A stretch of 64,000 nucleotides of DNA from Hyalangium gracile (GCF_020103725.1 NZ_JAHXBG010000001.1:1-64000); one strand, 5' to 3'. Positions 16,556 through 27,890 are shown, numbered from the stretch's first letter. Program-made: numbers and translations. The notes: a model not told the origin generated them from the letters alone.

Positions 16556-17086
16556 CTAGGCGCGCGGGGTACCGCCCGGCGTGGGCAGGCCCTTGACGAA
16601 CTGCTCGGCCAGCGCGCGGTGCTTGGCGTCATCCATCCGCTCGGCGATGAGCTTGCCCGCCACCTCGACGGCCAGGTCCACCGCCATGGCGCGGATGTCC
16701 GCGACGGCCTTGGCGCGCTGGTCCTCGATCTCGCGCCGGGCCTGGGCCTTGAACTCCTCGGCCTCCTTGCGGCTCTTGGCCATCAGCTCCTCGCGGTACT
16801 TCTCCACGTCCTGCTGGTTGCGGCGCATCATCTCCGCGGCCTCCTGGCGGGCCTGGGCGATGGCCGTCTTCTGCTCGGCCAGCAGCTTCTCGGCCTCGGC
16901 GCGCTCGCGCTTGGCGCTCTCGATGGCGCTGGCGATCTGCTTCTCGCGCTCCTCGACGAGCGAGAGGATGGGGCCCCACGCCTTCCAGCGCAGCACCACG
17001 AGGACGAGGATGAAGGTGATGAGGGTCCAGAAGATGAGGCCCGGGCGGACCTCCAGGAAGCTGGCGGCGAGGAGGAGGGTGTTCAT
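16556..17086 (-). CDS. atpF: F-type ATP synthase subunit b
   Basis: 176 residues from ATG 17086 (AAGGA upstream). One N-terminal membrane helix (GLIFWTLITFILVLVVLRW) is followed by a long charged amphipathic helix (EEREKQIASAIESAKRERAE and on) that forms the peripheral stalk. Length is normal (~160-180). It holds F1 to the membrane ring. It is the last Fo gene here: atpH (delta) and the F1 genes, which usually follow, are absent and ychF comes next. The 149-base gap to atpE shows no strong element. Confidence 0.95.
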   Translation of the reverse strand: MNTLLLAASFLEVRPGLIFWTLITFILVLVVLRWKAWGPILSLVEEREKQIASAIESAKRERAEAEKLLAEQKTAIAQARQEAAEMMRRNQQDVEKYREELMAKSRKEAEEFKAQARREIEDQRAKAVADIRAMAVDLAVEVAGKLIAERMDDAKHRALAEQFVKGLPTPGGTPRA

Positions 17087-17235
17087 CGAAGTCATCCTTC
17101 GCGGAAGGGCGGGAGGGTACGGCGAGAGTTCACGACGTCGGAGGCCTGGGGCCTCGTGCTCCACGGGGGGAGCGGGCCGCGGCGCGGCGCCCGCGGAGAA
17201 GCGCGAGCGCCGGACCGGGGTTGCTGCCTGCTCGA

Positions 17236-17466
17236 CTAGGTCTTGGTGGCGAGCAGGATGCAGATCACCAGCGCGAACAGCGTGGCGCCTTCGATGAGCG
17301 CCGCGGCGATGATCATGGAGGTGCGGATGTCGCCGCCGGCGGCCGGCTGACGGCCCGTGGCCTCCATGGCGGAGGCGGCCAGCTTACCGATGCCGAGGCC
17401 GGCACCGATGATGGCGAGGCCGGCGCCAATGCCGGCGGAGAGGAACGCGAGAGCGAGGTTGGTCAT
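17236..17466 (-). CDS. atpE: F-type ATP synthase subunit c
   Basis: 76 residues, two membrane helices forming a hairpin. The polar loop has the conserved RQP (in GRQPAAGG). The ion-binding carboxylate is Glu59 in AALIEGATLFALV. The residues after it (GAT) do not match the Na+-ring pattern (ES-T-x-x-Y), so proton coupling is more likely. The Gly-rich first helix (GAGLAIIGAGLGIG) is typical. It lies between atpB and atpF. Confidence 0.96.
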   Translation of the reverse strand: MTNLALAFLSAGIGAGLAIIGAGLGIGKLAASAMEATGRQPAAGGDIRTSMIIAAALIEGATLFALVICILLATKT

Positions 17467-17536
17467 GGGAGCACTTCTTCTTTCTTCGTAGGTAGGACCC
17501 GCTTGTGGGGGGGTCGTCGTCCCTTTTGGACTACCT

Positions 17537-17559
17537 CCGGCGACCTTTCGAATCGCCGG
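17537..17559 (-). promoter_or_regulatory. Stem-loop in the atpB-atpE intergenic region
   Basis: CCGGCGA (17537-17543) and TCGCCGG (17553-17559) form a perfect 7-bp stem with a 9-base loop, in the 149-base spacer between atpB and atpE. There is no T-tract, so transcription should continue. A processing site or translational element that raises subunit c output is plausible, since c is needed in several copies per enzyme. Confidence 0.4.
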
Positions 17560-17615
17560 GTTCTTTCCGGGGCGCCCGCTGCTACCGGAGGCCCCGCCAA
17601 CTCAGAGGAGCCTGC

Positions 17616-18680
17616 TCAGACGTGGTGGCCGCGGCCGTGGTCGTGGCTCACCGCGCCCTCGTGGTGGCCCTCGCCGTGCTCGTGGGCGTGGTCACCGTGG
17701 TGGCCCATGGCCACGCCCATGCCGATGAAGAGCGCCGAGAGCATGGTGAAGACGTAGGCCTGCACGAAGGCCACGAACAGCTCCAGGAAGTAGATGCCCA
17801 TCGCGAAGGGCACGGCCACCAGGCCCACCGCCGCGCTGTTCATCATGAAGATGAGGCCGAGCAGGAAGAAGATGACGATGTGGCCCGCCAGCATGTTGGC
17901 GAACAGACGCATCGTGAGGGCGAAGGGCTTGGTGAACAGGCCCAGGATCTCCACCGGAATCATGATGGGCCACAGCGCGAAGTGCACGCCGCCGGTGAGG
18001 TGCGCCAGGTAGCCGCCGAAGCCCGCCGCGCGGATGCCCGCCACCTGGGTGAGGACGAAGGTGCACAGCGCCAGGGCGCAGGTGACGGCGATGTTGCCCG
18101 TGGCCGTGGCCATCCAGGGGAACAGGCCCAGCATGTTCATGAAGAGGATGAAGAAGAACGCGGTGAGCAGGAAGGGCACGTAGCGCGGGCCCTCCTCCTT
18201 GCCGATGTTCTTGATGGCCAGCTCGTCCCGGACGAAGAGCACCAGCATCTCGAAGATGTTGGCGCCCGCCCCGCGCGGCACCAGCTTCGACTTGTCGCGG
18301 TTGCTCCAGATGAGGATGGAGCCGATGAGCAGCAGCGCCGCCAGCCACATCATCACCGTGTGCTTGGTGATGGACAGGTCCAGGCAGCCGGCCAGCAGCC
18401 CCGGGTGCGCCGCGCCGTGTCCGCCCTCGGCCGCGCCGTGCTCGCCCGCGGGCGCCGCGCAGGCCCCCTCCTTCAGGGGGATGAGGATCTGCGGCAGGTG
18501 GATGGTCACGTGGTCGTGGCTGAGGGGAATCTCGAACTCGTACTCCGGCGAGTCCGCCACGTGGTGCATGATGAAGCCGGCCACGTCCTCCTTGGGTTGA
18601 TCGCCCGCCGCGGCCGACGGCTCCGCGGCCAGCGCGATACCGGCGAACAGACTGGCGAACAGGACCATTGCCTTGCGCAT
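17616..18680 (-). CDS. atpB: F-type ATP synthase subunit a with His-rich tail
   Basis: 354 residues from ATG 18680, longer than E. coli subunit a (271). It begins with a signal-peptide-like segment ([17 protein letters not shown]) and a periplasmic region. The membrane core includes the conserved Arg helix in [13 protein letters not shown], essential for proton movement through Fo. The last 30 residues hold 11 His (for example [15 protein letters not shown], then HDHGRGHHV). The ATG overlaps the stop of the upstream gene by one base (TGATG), so translation is coupled. Confidence 0.94.
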   Translation of the reverse strand: MRKAMVLFASLFAGIALAAEPSAAAGDQPKEDVAGFIMHHVADSPEYEFEIPLSHDHVTIHLPQILIPLKEGACAAPAGEHGAAEGGHGAAHPGLLAGCLDLSITKHTVMMWLAALLLIGSILIWSNRDKSKLVPRGAGANIFEMLVLFVRDELAIKNIGKEEGPRYVPFLLTAFFFILFMNMLGLFPWMATATGNIAVTCALALCTFVLTQVAGIRAAGFGGYLAHLTGGVHFALWPIMIPVEILGLFTKPFALTMRLFANMLAGHIVIFFLLGLIFMMNSAAVGLVAVPFAMGIYFLELFVAFVQAYVFTMLSALFIGMGVAMGHHGDHAHEHGEGHHEGAVSHDHGRGHHV

Positions 18681-19084
18681 CACTCGTCTCCGCTCGCCGC
18701 GCTCTTGGAGGCGGCGTTCACGTAGCTGATCTCCACCCACTGCAGCACAAAGTAGACGCCGAAGAAGCCGACGACGAATCCCCACGGCCCCATTCCCCGC
18801 GACACCATCGCGTACAGCCCGGCCCCCACCGTCACCGCCCGGAGCGCGAACACCAGGCCCACCACCTTCAGCGCCGCCGGGAGGCTGCGCCGCACCGCCC
18901 TTCGCTTCAGCGCCAGCGACACCACCCCGGTGAGCGCAGCCAACCCCGTGCCCCACAACGCCGGCCACCGGTGCTCGGGCGCCTGCGGCAGTCCCGCCGC
19001 CAGCGCCATGCCCACCACCGCCACCCCCGCCGCCACCATCGCGTGGTTCTGGAAGGTCTCCCCTGCCCCGGCCGTGTCCTTCAC
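18680..19084 (-). CDS. atpI: ATP synthase subunit I-like membrane protein
   Basis: 134 residues from GTG 19084, which overlaps the upstream stop as GTGA. Four hydrophobic segments, for example [16 protein letters not shown] and [19 protein letters not shown]. Size, topology and place directly before atpB are those of AtpI, which helps assemble the c-ring. Sequence conservation in this family is low, so the call rests mainly on context. Confidence 0.72.
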   Translation of the reverse strand: MKDTAGAGETFQNHAMVAAGVAVVGMALAAGLPQAPEHRWPALWGTGLAALTGVVSLALKRRAVRRSLPAALKVVGLVFALRAVTVGAGLYAMVSRGMGPWGFVVGFFGVYFVLQWVEISYVNAASKSAASGDE

Positions 19085-19350
19085 TTCTTCTTCCCCAGCC
19101 GGGTCATCTCATGCAGGAACCCGTAGAAGCCCACCACGGTGCCCACCACGCTCAACCCCACCAGCATCCAGGGCTTGGTCCCCAGCCACCGGTCCAGCAG
19201 CAGCCCGCCGATCACCCCCACCGCCGTCCCGCCCACCATCTTCCAGACCGCGGAGATGTAGGGCATGGCCGCCCTCATCTGCCGGGCGCTCGGGCCCAGC
19301 TCGCTGCCTTCCTGCCCCTCTCCACCCTGTTCCCGGGGCTCCTCTGCCAT
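19081..19350 (-). CDS. atpZ: AtpZ/AtpI-family protein
   Basis: 89 residues from ATG 19350 (GTGAGGCG upstream). The N-terminus is charged ([15 protein letters not shown]), then two membrane helices: [20 protein letters not shown] and [18 protein letters not shown]. The [18 protein letters not shown] hairpin is the AtpZ signature. AtpZ and AtpI form a small complex linked to c-ring assembly or Mg2+/Ca2+ handling. It is the first gene of the Fo operon. An upstream frame of poly-Gly from a CCG repeat is not counted. Confidence 0.82.
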   Translation of the reverse strand: MAEEPREQGGEGQEGSELGPSARQMRAAMPYISAVWKMVGGTAVGVIGGLLLDRWLGTKPWMLVGLSVVGTVVGFYGFLHEMTRLGKKK

Positions 19351-19387
19351 CGGACGCCTCACCAACTCCCGGGAAAGCCTGAGGTTT

Positions 19388-19407
19388 CCGCCGCCGCCGC
19401 CGCCGCC
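19388..19407. repeat. CCG trinucleotide run upstream of the Fo operon
   Basis: Six CCG units plus CC, followed within ten bases by a short CG run (about 19416-19426). It lies 38-57 bases upstream of the atpZ start, in the likely promoter or leader of the ATP synthase operon. Such runs can change length by slippage. Confidence 0.7.
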
Positions 19408-19564
19408 AGAATCCACGCGCGCGCGCCGCTTAGCACTGAAGATGCGGCATGCGCAACCGCTACCGTCGGCGGGGGGGGCCCAGGTACCAGTCCGGGTTAG
19501 GGCTGCGGGAAGCGCAGGTTGGGGAACGGGAGGGCCCGTCGGGCTCGCGGGGCCGCTCGCGCGG

Positions 19565-19906
19565 CTAGCGCGGCCAGCCCACCCTCACCAGCGTACCGCT
19601 CGGATCCGAGACCGCGAACTCCCGGATGCCCCAGGGCTTGTCCTCCGCCTGGCGGCCGAAGCGGGCGGCGAGCGCGTCCACATTCTGGGCGTAGAAGTAG
19701 ACGCCGTAGGGGTTGCGTTCGGGGACCACCCAACCCGGGACCGTGCCGGTCAGATGGACGCGCGCCCCACTCGGGTCCCGCAGGATGCGGTAGCGCTCCG
19801 CGGGGTAGATCGACTCCGCCTTGAAGCCCAGGCGCTCATAGAAGGCCTGGCTCTCATCGAGGTCATCGCAGGGAATGATGGGGACGAGGCCATGCTCCAG
19901 GTCCAT
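19565..19906 (-). CDS. VOC-fold (glyoxalase/bleomycin resistance-like) protein
   Basis: 113 residues, ATG 19906. Opens with LVPIIPCDDLDESQAFYERL, the typical VOC start, and ends REFAVSDPSGTLVRVGWP. These are the two beta-alpha-beta halves of a bleomycin-resistance-like monomer. Such proteins bind a ligand or metal in a dimer cleft. No full set of metal ligands is evident, so binding rather than catalysis is possible. Single gene between the atp promoter region and a divergent PEBP gene. Confidence 0.82.
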   Translation of the reverse strand: MDLEHGLVPIIPCDDLDESQAFYERLGFKAESIYPAERYRILRDPSGARVHLTGTVPGWVVPERNPYGVYFYAQNVDALAARFGRQAEDKPWGIREFAVSDPSGTLVRVGWPR

Positions 19907-20048
19907 CGGCGAGGCTCCTTGGTGGCTTCACTGCGCCTGACTCTAGACCAGGGGCGCGAGCCCACGTCCCGCTACTTCCACAGTCGCCATCACCGCCCCA
20001 CCAGCGCCAGCTTGAGAAGGGACTCCCTGCTCATGGGAGGAGGACACC

Positions 20049-20546
20049 ATGCCGAAGCCACTCCACCTCACCTCGCCCCGCTTCCAGGACGGCGAGACCA
20101 TCCCCATCGCCTTCACCTGCGAGGGAGAGGACAGGTCCCCGCCCCTCCACTGGGAAGAAGTCCCCCCCGGGACGCGCAGCCTGGCCCTCGTCGTCGAGGA
20201 CCCCGACGCGCCGGATCCTCGCCACCCCCAGCGCACCTGGTGCCACTGGCTCCTCTACAACCTGCCTCCCGGCACCCGGGACATCCCCGAGGGCGCACGC
20301 CCCGACATGCTGCCCAGAGGAGCCCTCGAGGGACTGAATGACTGGCAGCGCCCCGGCTACGGAGGCCCGTGCCCGCCCATCGGCCGCCACCGCTACTTCT
20401 ACCGCCTGTACGCCCTGGACACCGTGCTGCCAGACCTGGGCTCGCCCACTCGCGACCAGCTGCTCGCGGCCATCCGAGGCCACGTGCTCGCGGAGGCGGA
20501 GCTGATCGGCACCTACGAGAAGACCCACCCCCACGTCAGCGCCTGA
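20049..20546 (+). CDS. YbhB/YbcL-type PEBP (Raf kinase inhibitor-like) protein
   Basis: 165 residues, ATG 20049 with AGGAGGACACC just upstream. Motifs of the bacterial PEBP family: SPRFQDGETIPIAFTCEGED, SPPLHWEEVPPGTRSLALVV, EDPDAP, TWCHWLLYNLP and YGGPCPPIGRHRYFYRLYAL. The DPDAP and GPCPP/H loops build the anion-binding pocket. No signal peptide, so cytosolic. Role in bacteria uncertain. Confidence 0.93.
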   Translation: MPKPLHLTSPRFQDGETIPIAFTCEGEDRSPPLHWEEVPPGTRSLALVVEDPDAPDPRHPQRTWCHWLLYNLPPGTRDIPEGARPDMLPRGALEGLNDWQRPGYGGPCPPIGRHRYFYRLYALDTVLPDLGSPTRDQLLAAIRGHVLAEAELIGTYEKTHPHVSA

Positions 20547-20616
20547 GTCTCCGCCACCCGGCCAACAGTGGGGCCCCCCCGAGTCGGGACGGTCGCTTCC
20601 CCTCGGAGGGTCCCGG

Positions 20617-23259
<2,643 letters not shown>

Positions 23260-23323
23260 CGCACCCGGACGAGAACCGCGTCGACTCGCCGCGTCGTGAA
23301 ATCCCTCGTGGTGAAGTTGACGT

Positions 23324-23339
23324 CTGATTCAGGAATCAG
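23324..23339. promoter_or_regulatory. Inverted repeat CTGATTC-AG-GAATCAG in the depolymerase promoter region
   Basis: Perfect 7-bp arms with a 2-base centre. TTGACG (23317-23322) lies directly before it and could be a -35 box, with GATCAT about 19 bases later as a weak -10. If so, the palindrome is in the promoter spacer, a classic repressor position. The gene starts at 23395. Confidence 0.4.
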
Positions 23340-23394
23340 GAGATCATTTCACGCGAAGTGCTACCGTCCGCGCCGCATTCACAAGGGAGGGCTC

Positions 23395-26307
23395 ATGCGG
23401 AAGACGCGTCCTGGAAGTCTCGTCTGTGGACTCCTCGCCCTGGCTGTTCTCGGGTGCGAGGGCCTGGCTCCCATCGAGCCGCCGCCGGAGGAAGGGCTCG
23501 AGCCGGTGCAGCTCCAGAGCGCGCTCACGGCGGTGACGGGCTTTGGAACCAACCCCGGCAACCTGAAGATGTGGAAGTACGTGCCGGCCGGCGCCCCCGC
23601 GAACGCGCCGCTGGTGGTGGCCATGCACGGCTGCACCCAGACGGCGAGCGGCTACACGTCCACCGGGTGGAACGCGCTGGCGGATCTGCTCAAGTTCCAC
23701 GTCGTCTACCCGGAGCAGGTGAGCGGCAACAACCAGAACGCCTGCTTCAACTGGTTCGAGCCCGGAGACATCTCCCGGGGCCAGGGCGAGGCGCTCTCCA
23801 TCAAGCAGATGGTGGACAAGATGAAGGCGGACCACTCCATCGACTCCAGCCGCGTGTTCGTCACCGGCCTGTCGGCGGGCGCCGCGATGACGTACGTGAT
23901 GGCCGCCACCTACCCGGACGTCTTCTCCGGCGCGGCGGTGATGGCGGGCATCCCCTACAAGTGCGCCACCTCGATGACGGACGCCTTCTCGTGCATGAGC
24001 CCGGGCTCGGACAAGACGGCCACGCAGTGGAGGGACCTGGTGCGCAACGCCTACTCCGGCTACACCGGCCCCTACCCGCGCATCTCCATCTGGCACGGCA
24101 CCTCCGACTACACCGTGAAGAACACCAACATGGCGGAGGCGGTGGAGCAGTGGACCGCCGTGCACGGCATCGACGCGACGGAGGACGTCAGCGAGACCGT
24201 GGCCGGCTACCCGCACAAGGTCTACAGGGACACGGCGGGCAGGGCCCTGGTGGAGACGTACGCGCTGACGGGCATGGGGCACGGCACGGCCGTGGACCCC
24301 GCCTTCCGGTTCCCCGGCTCCAGCGTGGCGTGCGGCACGGCGGGCGCGTACGTGCTCGACACGGACATCTGCTCCACCTGGTACGCGGCGAAGTGGTTCG
24401 GGCTCGACAACTCCGACTCGGCCGCGCCCTCCGTGAGCCTCTCGGCGCCCGCCAACGGCGCCTCCGTGAGCGGCACCGTGCAGGTGACGGCCAACGCCTC
24501 GGACAACGTGGGCGTCTCCAAGGTGGAGTTCTTCATCGACAACACCCTGGTGGGCACCGACACGGCCTCGCCCTATGCGTACACGTGGAACAGCGCCGCG
24601 GCGACCAACGGCACCCACGTGCTGCTGGCCAAGGCCCATGACGCCGCGGGCAACACGGCCTCGTCCGCCTCCGTCTCCGTCACCGTCACCGGCGGCATCT
24701 CCGACACCACGCCCCCCACCGTGAGCCTCACCTTCCCCACCGCCGGCTCCACCGTGGCCGGCGCCGTGGACATCACCGCCACCGCGTCGGATGACACCGG
24801 CGTGACGAAGGTGGAGTTCCTCGTCGACGGCGCCGTGGTGGGCCAGGGCGTGTCCGCGCGGCAGGCCGGCCCCTACGCCTTCACCTGGAACACCACCGCG
24901 TACGCCACGGGCAGCCACTCGCTGCAGGCCCGCGCCTCGGACGCCGCGGGCAACACCGCCCTGTCCGCTACCGTCTCCGTGACGGTGGATCAGGGCTCGG
25001 TGCGCTTCACCGAGCGCTTCTCCAACAACGGCCCGGACAACGCGGGCTGGAGCCTCACCGAGTGGGCGCTGGACGCCAGCGACCAGACGGGCACCACCGG
25101 CAGCAGGTCCATCCTCGGCTCGGCCACTCCCTCCTTCGGCACCGCCACCCGGACGGCGAGCGTCAGCCTGACGCTGCCCTCCAACGCGCGGCTGGGCTTC
25201 TGGCGCAAGGTGGAGCTGTATGGCGCCAACACCATGGCCACCGCCTCCTTCCGCGTCATCGTCAATGACGGGACCGACCATGTGGTGGACTCGGTGACGA
25301 AGAGCGGCCTGGGCTCGCTCACGGAGTCCACGTGGACGCAGCGCGCGGACATCGACCTGTCCCCGTACGCCAACCGCACGGTGACGCTGAAGTTCGTCGT
25401 CACCGCGACGGACACCGGCTCCAACACCAGCCGCGCCAAGGCGTGGGTGGACAGCATCACCGTGGGCCCGCCGAGCGCCTCCGCGGACACCACGCCTCCC
25501 ACGGTGAACGTGACGGCCCCCGCCTCGGGCGCCACCGTGAGCGGCACCGTCGACGTGCAGGCGAGCGCCTCGGACGCCGCGGGCGTGAGCCGCGTCGAGT
25601 TCTACGTGGACGGCGCGCTGGCCGACACGGACACCGCCGCCCCCTTCGTCTTCACCTGGAACACGGCGGGCGTGGCCAACGGCAGCCACTCGCTCATGGC
25701 CAAGGCCTACGACGCGGCGAACAACATCGGCACCGACAACGACACCTCGGTGACGGTGAGCAACACCAGCGGCGGGACGACGACGACCGTCTCCTTCACC
25801 AGCATCGCGGCGGAGGACGGCTACGTGAAGGCCAACGCGGACGGCTCGTCCCCGGCGGTGGGCACCTTCAGCACGCCGGCCGTCGGCAAGGGCTCGGACG
25901 CCAGGCACAACCGGGCGTTCTTCTCCTTCGACACCTCCTCGCTGCCCGACACCGCCACGCTCGTGCGCGCCTCGCTCAAGGTGACGTTCTCCTCCGGCAT
26001 GGGGGACCCGTGGGCGGACCCCTCGGGCAACACCCTCAACATCGACTTGAAGAGCGGGACGTTCGGCGCCGCCACCACCGAGACGACGGACTTCACCGCC
26101 GCCGCCACCTCCTCCGGAGTGGCCAACCTCATCAAGTTCACCACCGGCGCCCAGAGCTCCACCGACTTCAACGCCGCCGGCCTGGCCGCCATCAACAAGA
26201 CGGGCAGGACGCAGGCGCGCCTGCTCTTCGCGCAGAACCCCGGCGGCACCTCGTACCTCTTCCTCACCGAGGGCAGCGGCGCCGTGCTGACGGTGGAGTA
26301 CCGCTAG
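23395..26307 (+). CDS. Lipoprotein PHB depolymerase/feruloyl-esterase-like hydrolase with Ig-like domains
   Basis: 970 residues from ATG 23395 (AAGGGAGG upstream). Lipobox in LALAVLGC. Residues ~45-340 are an alpha/beta hydrolase of the PHB depolymerase (esterase D-like) family: MHGCTQTASGY, nucleophile Ser160 in TGLSAGAAMT, Asp238 in HGTSDYTV, His296 in GMGHGT. Two Ig-like domains follow (start PSVSLSAPANGASVSG, PTVSLTFPTAGSTVAG), a beta-sandwich insert, a third Ig-like domain and a C-terminal DNRLRE-like domain (RAFFSFDTSSLPDTATLVRA). It would cleave extracellular polyesters or ester-linked polymers. Monocistronic. GTGACGCGG/CCGCGCTCAC (26314-26336) after the stop is a possible end hairpin. 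Confidence 0.85.
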   Translation: MRKTRPGSLVCGLLALAVLGCEGLAPIEPPPEEGLEPVQLQSALTAVTGFGTNPGNLKMWKYVPAGAPANAPLVVAMHGCTQTASGYTSTGWNALADLLKFHVVYPEQVSGNNQNACFNWFEPGDISRGQGEALSIKQMVDKMKADHSIDSSRVFVTGLSAGAAMTYVMAATYPDVFSGAAVMAGIPYKCATSMTDAFSCMSPGSDKTATQWRDLVRNAYSGYTGPYPRISIWHGTSDYTVKNTNMAEAVEQWTAVHGIDATEDVSETVAGYPHKVYRDTAGRALVETYALTGMGHGTAVDPAFRFPGSSVACGTAGAYVLDTDICSTWYAAKWFGLDNSDSAAPSVSLSAPANGASVSGTVQVTANASDNVGVSKVEFFIDNTLVGTDTASPYAYTWNSAAATNGTHVLLAKAHDAAGNTASSASVSVTVTGGISDTTPPTVSLTFPTAGSTVAGAVDITATASDDTGVTKVEFLVDGAVVGQGVSARQAGPYAFTWNTTAYATGSHSLQARASDAAGNTALSATVSVTVDQGSVRFTERFSNNGPDNAGWSLTEWALDASDQTGTTGSRSILGSATPSFGTATRTASVSLTLPSNARLGFWRKVELYGANTMATASFRVIVNDGTDHVVDSVTKSGLGSLTESTWTQRADIDLSPYANRTVTLKFVVTATDTGSNTSRAKAWVDSITVGPPSASADTTPPTVNVTAPASGATVSGTVDVQASASDAAGVSRVEFYVDGALADTDTAAPFVFTWNTAGVANGSHSLMAKAYDAANNIGTDNDTSVTVSNTSGGTTTTVSFTSIAAEDGYVKANADGSSPAVGTFSTPAVGKGSDARHNRAFFSFDTSSLPDTATLVRASLKVTFSSGMGDPWADPSGNTLNIDLKSGTFGAATTETTDFTAAATSSGVANLIKFTTGAQSSTDFNAAGLAAINKTGRTQARLLFAQNPGGTSYLFLTEGSGAVLTVEYR

Positions 26308-26737
26308 CCAGGCGTGACGCGGTGGGCCGCGCTCACGGGCCCGGATGGCGCGCTGCGCCGACGAGCACTCCGCTGAAACATCCTCGTCGAGATGCGCTGC
26401 TGATCCGGGCCCTCGCCCCACTGTCCTGTTTTCGGACAGCCATGGTACACGAGTTATCCACTGTTCCCGGAATTCTGGACTGAGCCTTAACTGGCTGTTT
26501 TCTCACGCACTTTTTGAGAAAGGAGTGGTTTGCTCCTAAAAACCTACAATACAGCCAAATCGAGATGGTGCAGCCTTGTCGTAGTCATTCATCCACCTAC
26601 CTTGGCACCATCGAATCGAGAAGGTGAATTGTTTCAGGGGTTTGCGCGGAAACCCTGGAAGGGCTCGGGTTGGCACGTTGCCTGCTTTACGGAGGCGCGA
26701 CCCCAATTCCCCGCTGGGGAGGAAAGCCCCCTCCATC
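26308..26737 (+). other. 430-base intergenic region, partly AT-rich, with a sigma-54 promoter
   Basis: Between the depolymerase and the heme peroxidase-like gene. Bases ~26420-26640 are clearly less GC-rich than everything around them and carry no gene. They include GATGGTGC (26564-26571) and GCACCATC (26605-26612), an 8-bp inverted repeat with a 33-base loop, and AGGAG/CTCCT (26521-26537). Near its 3' end is the sigma-54 motif listed separately. The AT-rich stretch upstream of it is where an enhancer-binding protein would be expected to bind. Confidence 0.55.
26669..26687 (+). promoter_or_regulatory. Strong sigma-54 promoter (-24/-12)
   Basis: GTTGGCACGTTGCCTGCTT matches TTGGCAC-N5-TTGC: TTGGCACG is a perfect -24 box, GG (26672-26673) and GC (26684-26685) are exactly 10 bases apart, and the -12 box is CTGCT. 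Predicted start about 26697, 41 bases before the ATG at 26738. Expression would need an activator ATPase of the NtrC type; none is in the window. Confidence 0.7.
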
Positions 26738-27871
26738 ATGAATCCGTTCTCGCTGAAGCGGTTCACCCTGACCTCTCTGATGATGCTGGCCGCCGCAGGC
26801 TGCGGTGGCCCGACGACGCCGGACGAGCAGCCGCAGGTGGAGGAGACCGAGGTCGAGGAGACCTGGGATGCGGAGCAGGAGGCGACGCTGGCCAGCACGG
26901 TGCACGGCGCCTACCTGTTCACCAAGGAGACCTTCAAGGGCAACGGGCGCACCTGCGCGACGTGCCACACGCTGAGCACCGGTGGCCTGACGCCGGCGCA
27001 GGCGCAGGCGGCCTGGCAGCGCAACCGCAATGATCCGCTCTTCCGCGCCATCGACAGTGATGCGGGTGACGGCAAGAGCTACTCGCGGCTGCTGAACGAC
27101 GCGACGGTGACGGTGGACGTCCCGATGGCGCCGAACATCCGGCTGGCGGCCAACCCCACGGCGCGCACGGTGAAGCTGCGCCGCGGCATCCCCAGCACGC
27201 TGGACAGCCCGCGGTTCGACCCGGTGGTGATGTGGGACGGCCGCGAGCCGACGCTGCAGTCCCAGGCGATGCACGCCATCGCCGGCCACGCGCAGGGCGG
27301 CCGCGTCCCGACGCAGCAGGAGCTCAACGCGCTGGTGGACTTCGAGAAGGTGCTCTTCTCCTCGGCGAAGATGGCGGCCTATGCGCTGACGGGGACGCCG
27401 CCGCCGCTGCCCGCGGGCAAGACGGCGTCCGAGAAGCGTGGCGCGGCCTTCTTCGCGCCCAACGCCGTGTGCGGCCACTGCCACTTCGGCCCGCTGCTCA
27501 ACCAGATGACGGAGTTCAACCCGCAGGGCCTGCCGGCGGGCACGCGCTTCTCCTCCGCGGGCGTGTCCGAGGGCAACCTGGGCGCCAACCCTCCGCAGGA
27601 GTTCATCGTCACCCTGCCGAACGGCGCCGAGGTCCCCGTGCTGTCGCCTGACCCCGGCCTCATGCTGCTGACGGGCGATCCGGCGCACTACGGTGTCTTC
27701 AAGATGGTGTCGCTGCGCAACCTGAAGAACACGGCGCCGTACTTCCACGACAACTCCGCGAAGAACCTCGACCAGGTGATGGTGCAGTACAAGCTCCTGT
27801 TCGACTTCCTCGGCGTGCCGCTGTCCCAGCAGGACATCGCCGACATCACCGCGTACATGAAGCTGCTGTAA
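26738..27871 (+). CDS. Di-heme cytochrome c peroxidase/MauG-like lipoprotein
   Basis: 377 residues from ATG 26738. Lipobox LAAAGC (Cys22). Two c-type heme sites: CATCH (residues 73-77) and CGHCH (245-249), the spacing of bacterial di-heme peroxidases. Other blocks: TVKLRRGIPSTLDS, FDPVVMWDGREPTLQSQAMH, FKMVSLRNLKNTAPYFHDN (close to the family's LRNV-T-PYFHDG) and DIADITAYMKLL at the end. It would reduce peroxide or oxidise a partner at the cell surface or in the periplasm. It is preceded by a sigma-54 promoter and stands alone. Confidence 0.88.
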   Translation: MNPFSLKRFTLTSLMMLAAAGCGGPTTPDEQPQVEETEVEETWDAEQEATLASTVHGAYLFTKETFKGNGRTCATCHTLSTGGLTPAQAQAAWQRNRNDPLFRAIDSDAGDGKSYSRLLNDATVTVDVPMAPNIRLAANPTARTVKLRRGIPSTLDSPRFDPVVMWDGREPTLQSQAMHAIAGHAQGGRVPTQQELNALVDFEKVLFSSAKMAAYALTGTPPPLPAGKTASEKRGAAFFAPNAVCGHCHFGPLLNQMTEFNPQGLPAGTRFSSAGVSEGNLGANPPQEFIVTLPNGAEVPVLSPDPGLMLLTGDPAHYGVFKMVSLRNLKNTAPYFHDNSAKNLDQVMVQYKLLFDFLGVPLSQQDIADITAYMKLL

Positions 27872-27890
27872 TCACCTCGAGGCGAGGGCC

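Noticed and set aside
26314-26336. Hairpin after the PHB-depolymerase-like gene as an intrinsic terminator
   Set aside because: One-base bulge and no T-tract; mentioned only as a possible mRNA end structure.
23344-26421. 1025-codon open frame on the minus strand opposite the PHB-depolymerase-like gene
   Set aside because: Typical antisense shadow of a GC-rich gene: Arg/Gly/His-rich, no domain, while the plus strand has a lipobox, lipase box and Ig domains.
26545-26550. TACAAT as a sigma-70 -10 box upstream of the heme peroxidase-like gene
   Set aside because: No -35 box at 16-18 bases; the nearest TTGAGA is 25 bases away. The sigma-54 site further down is much better.
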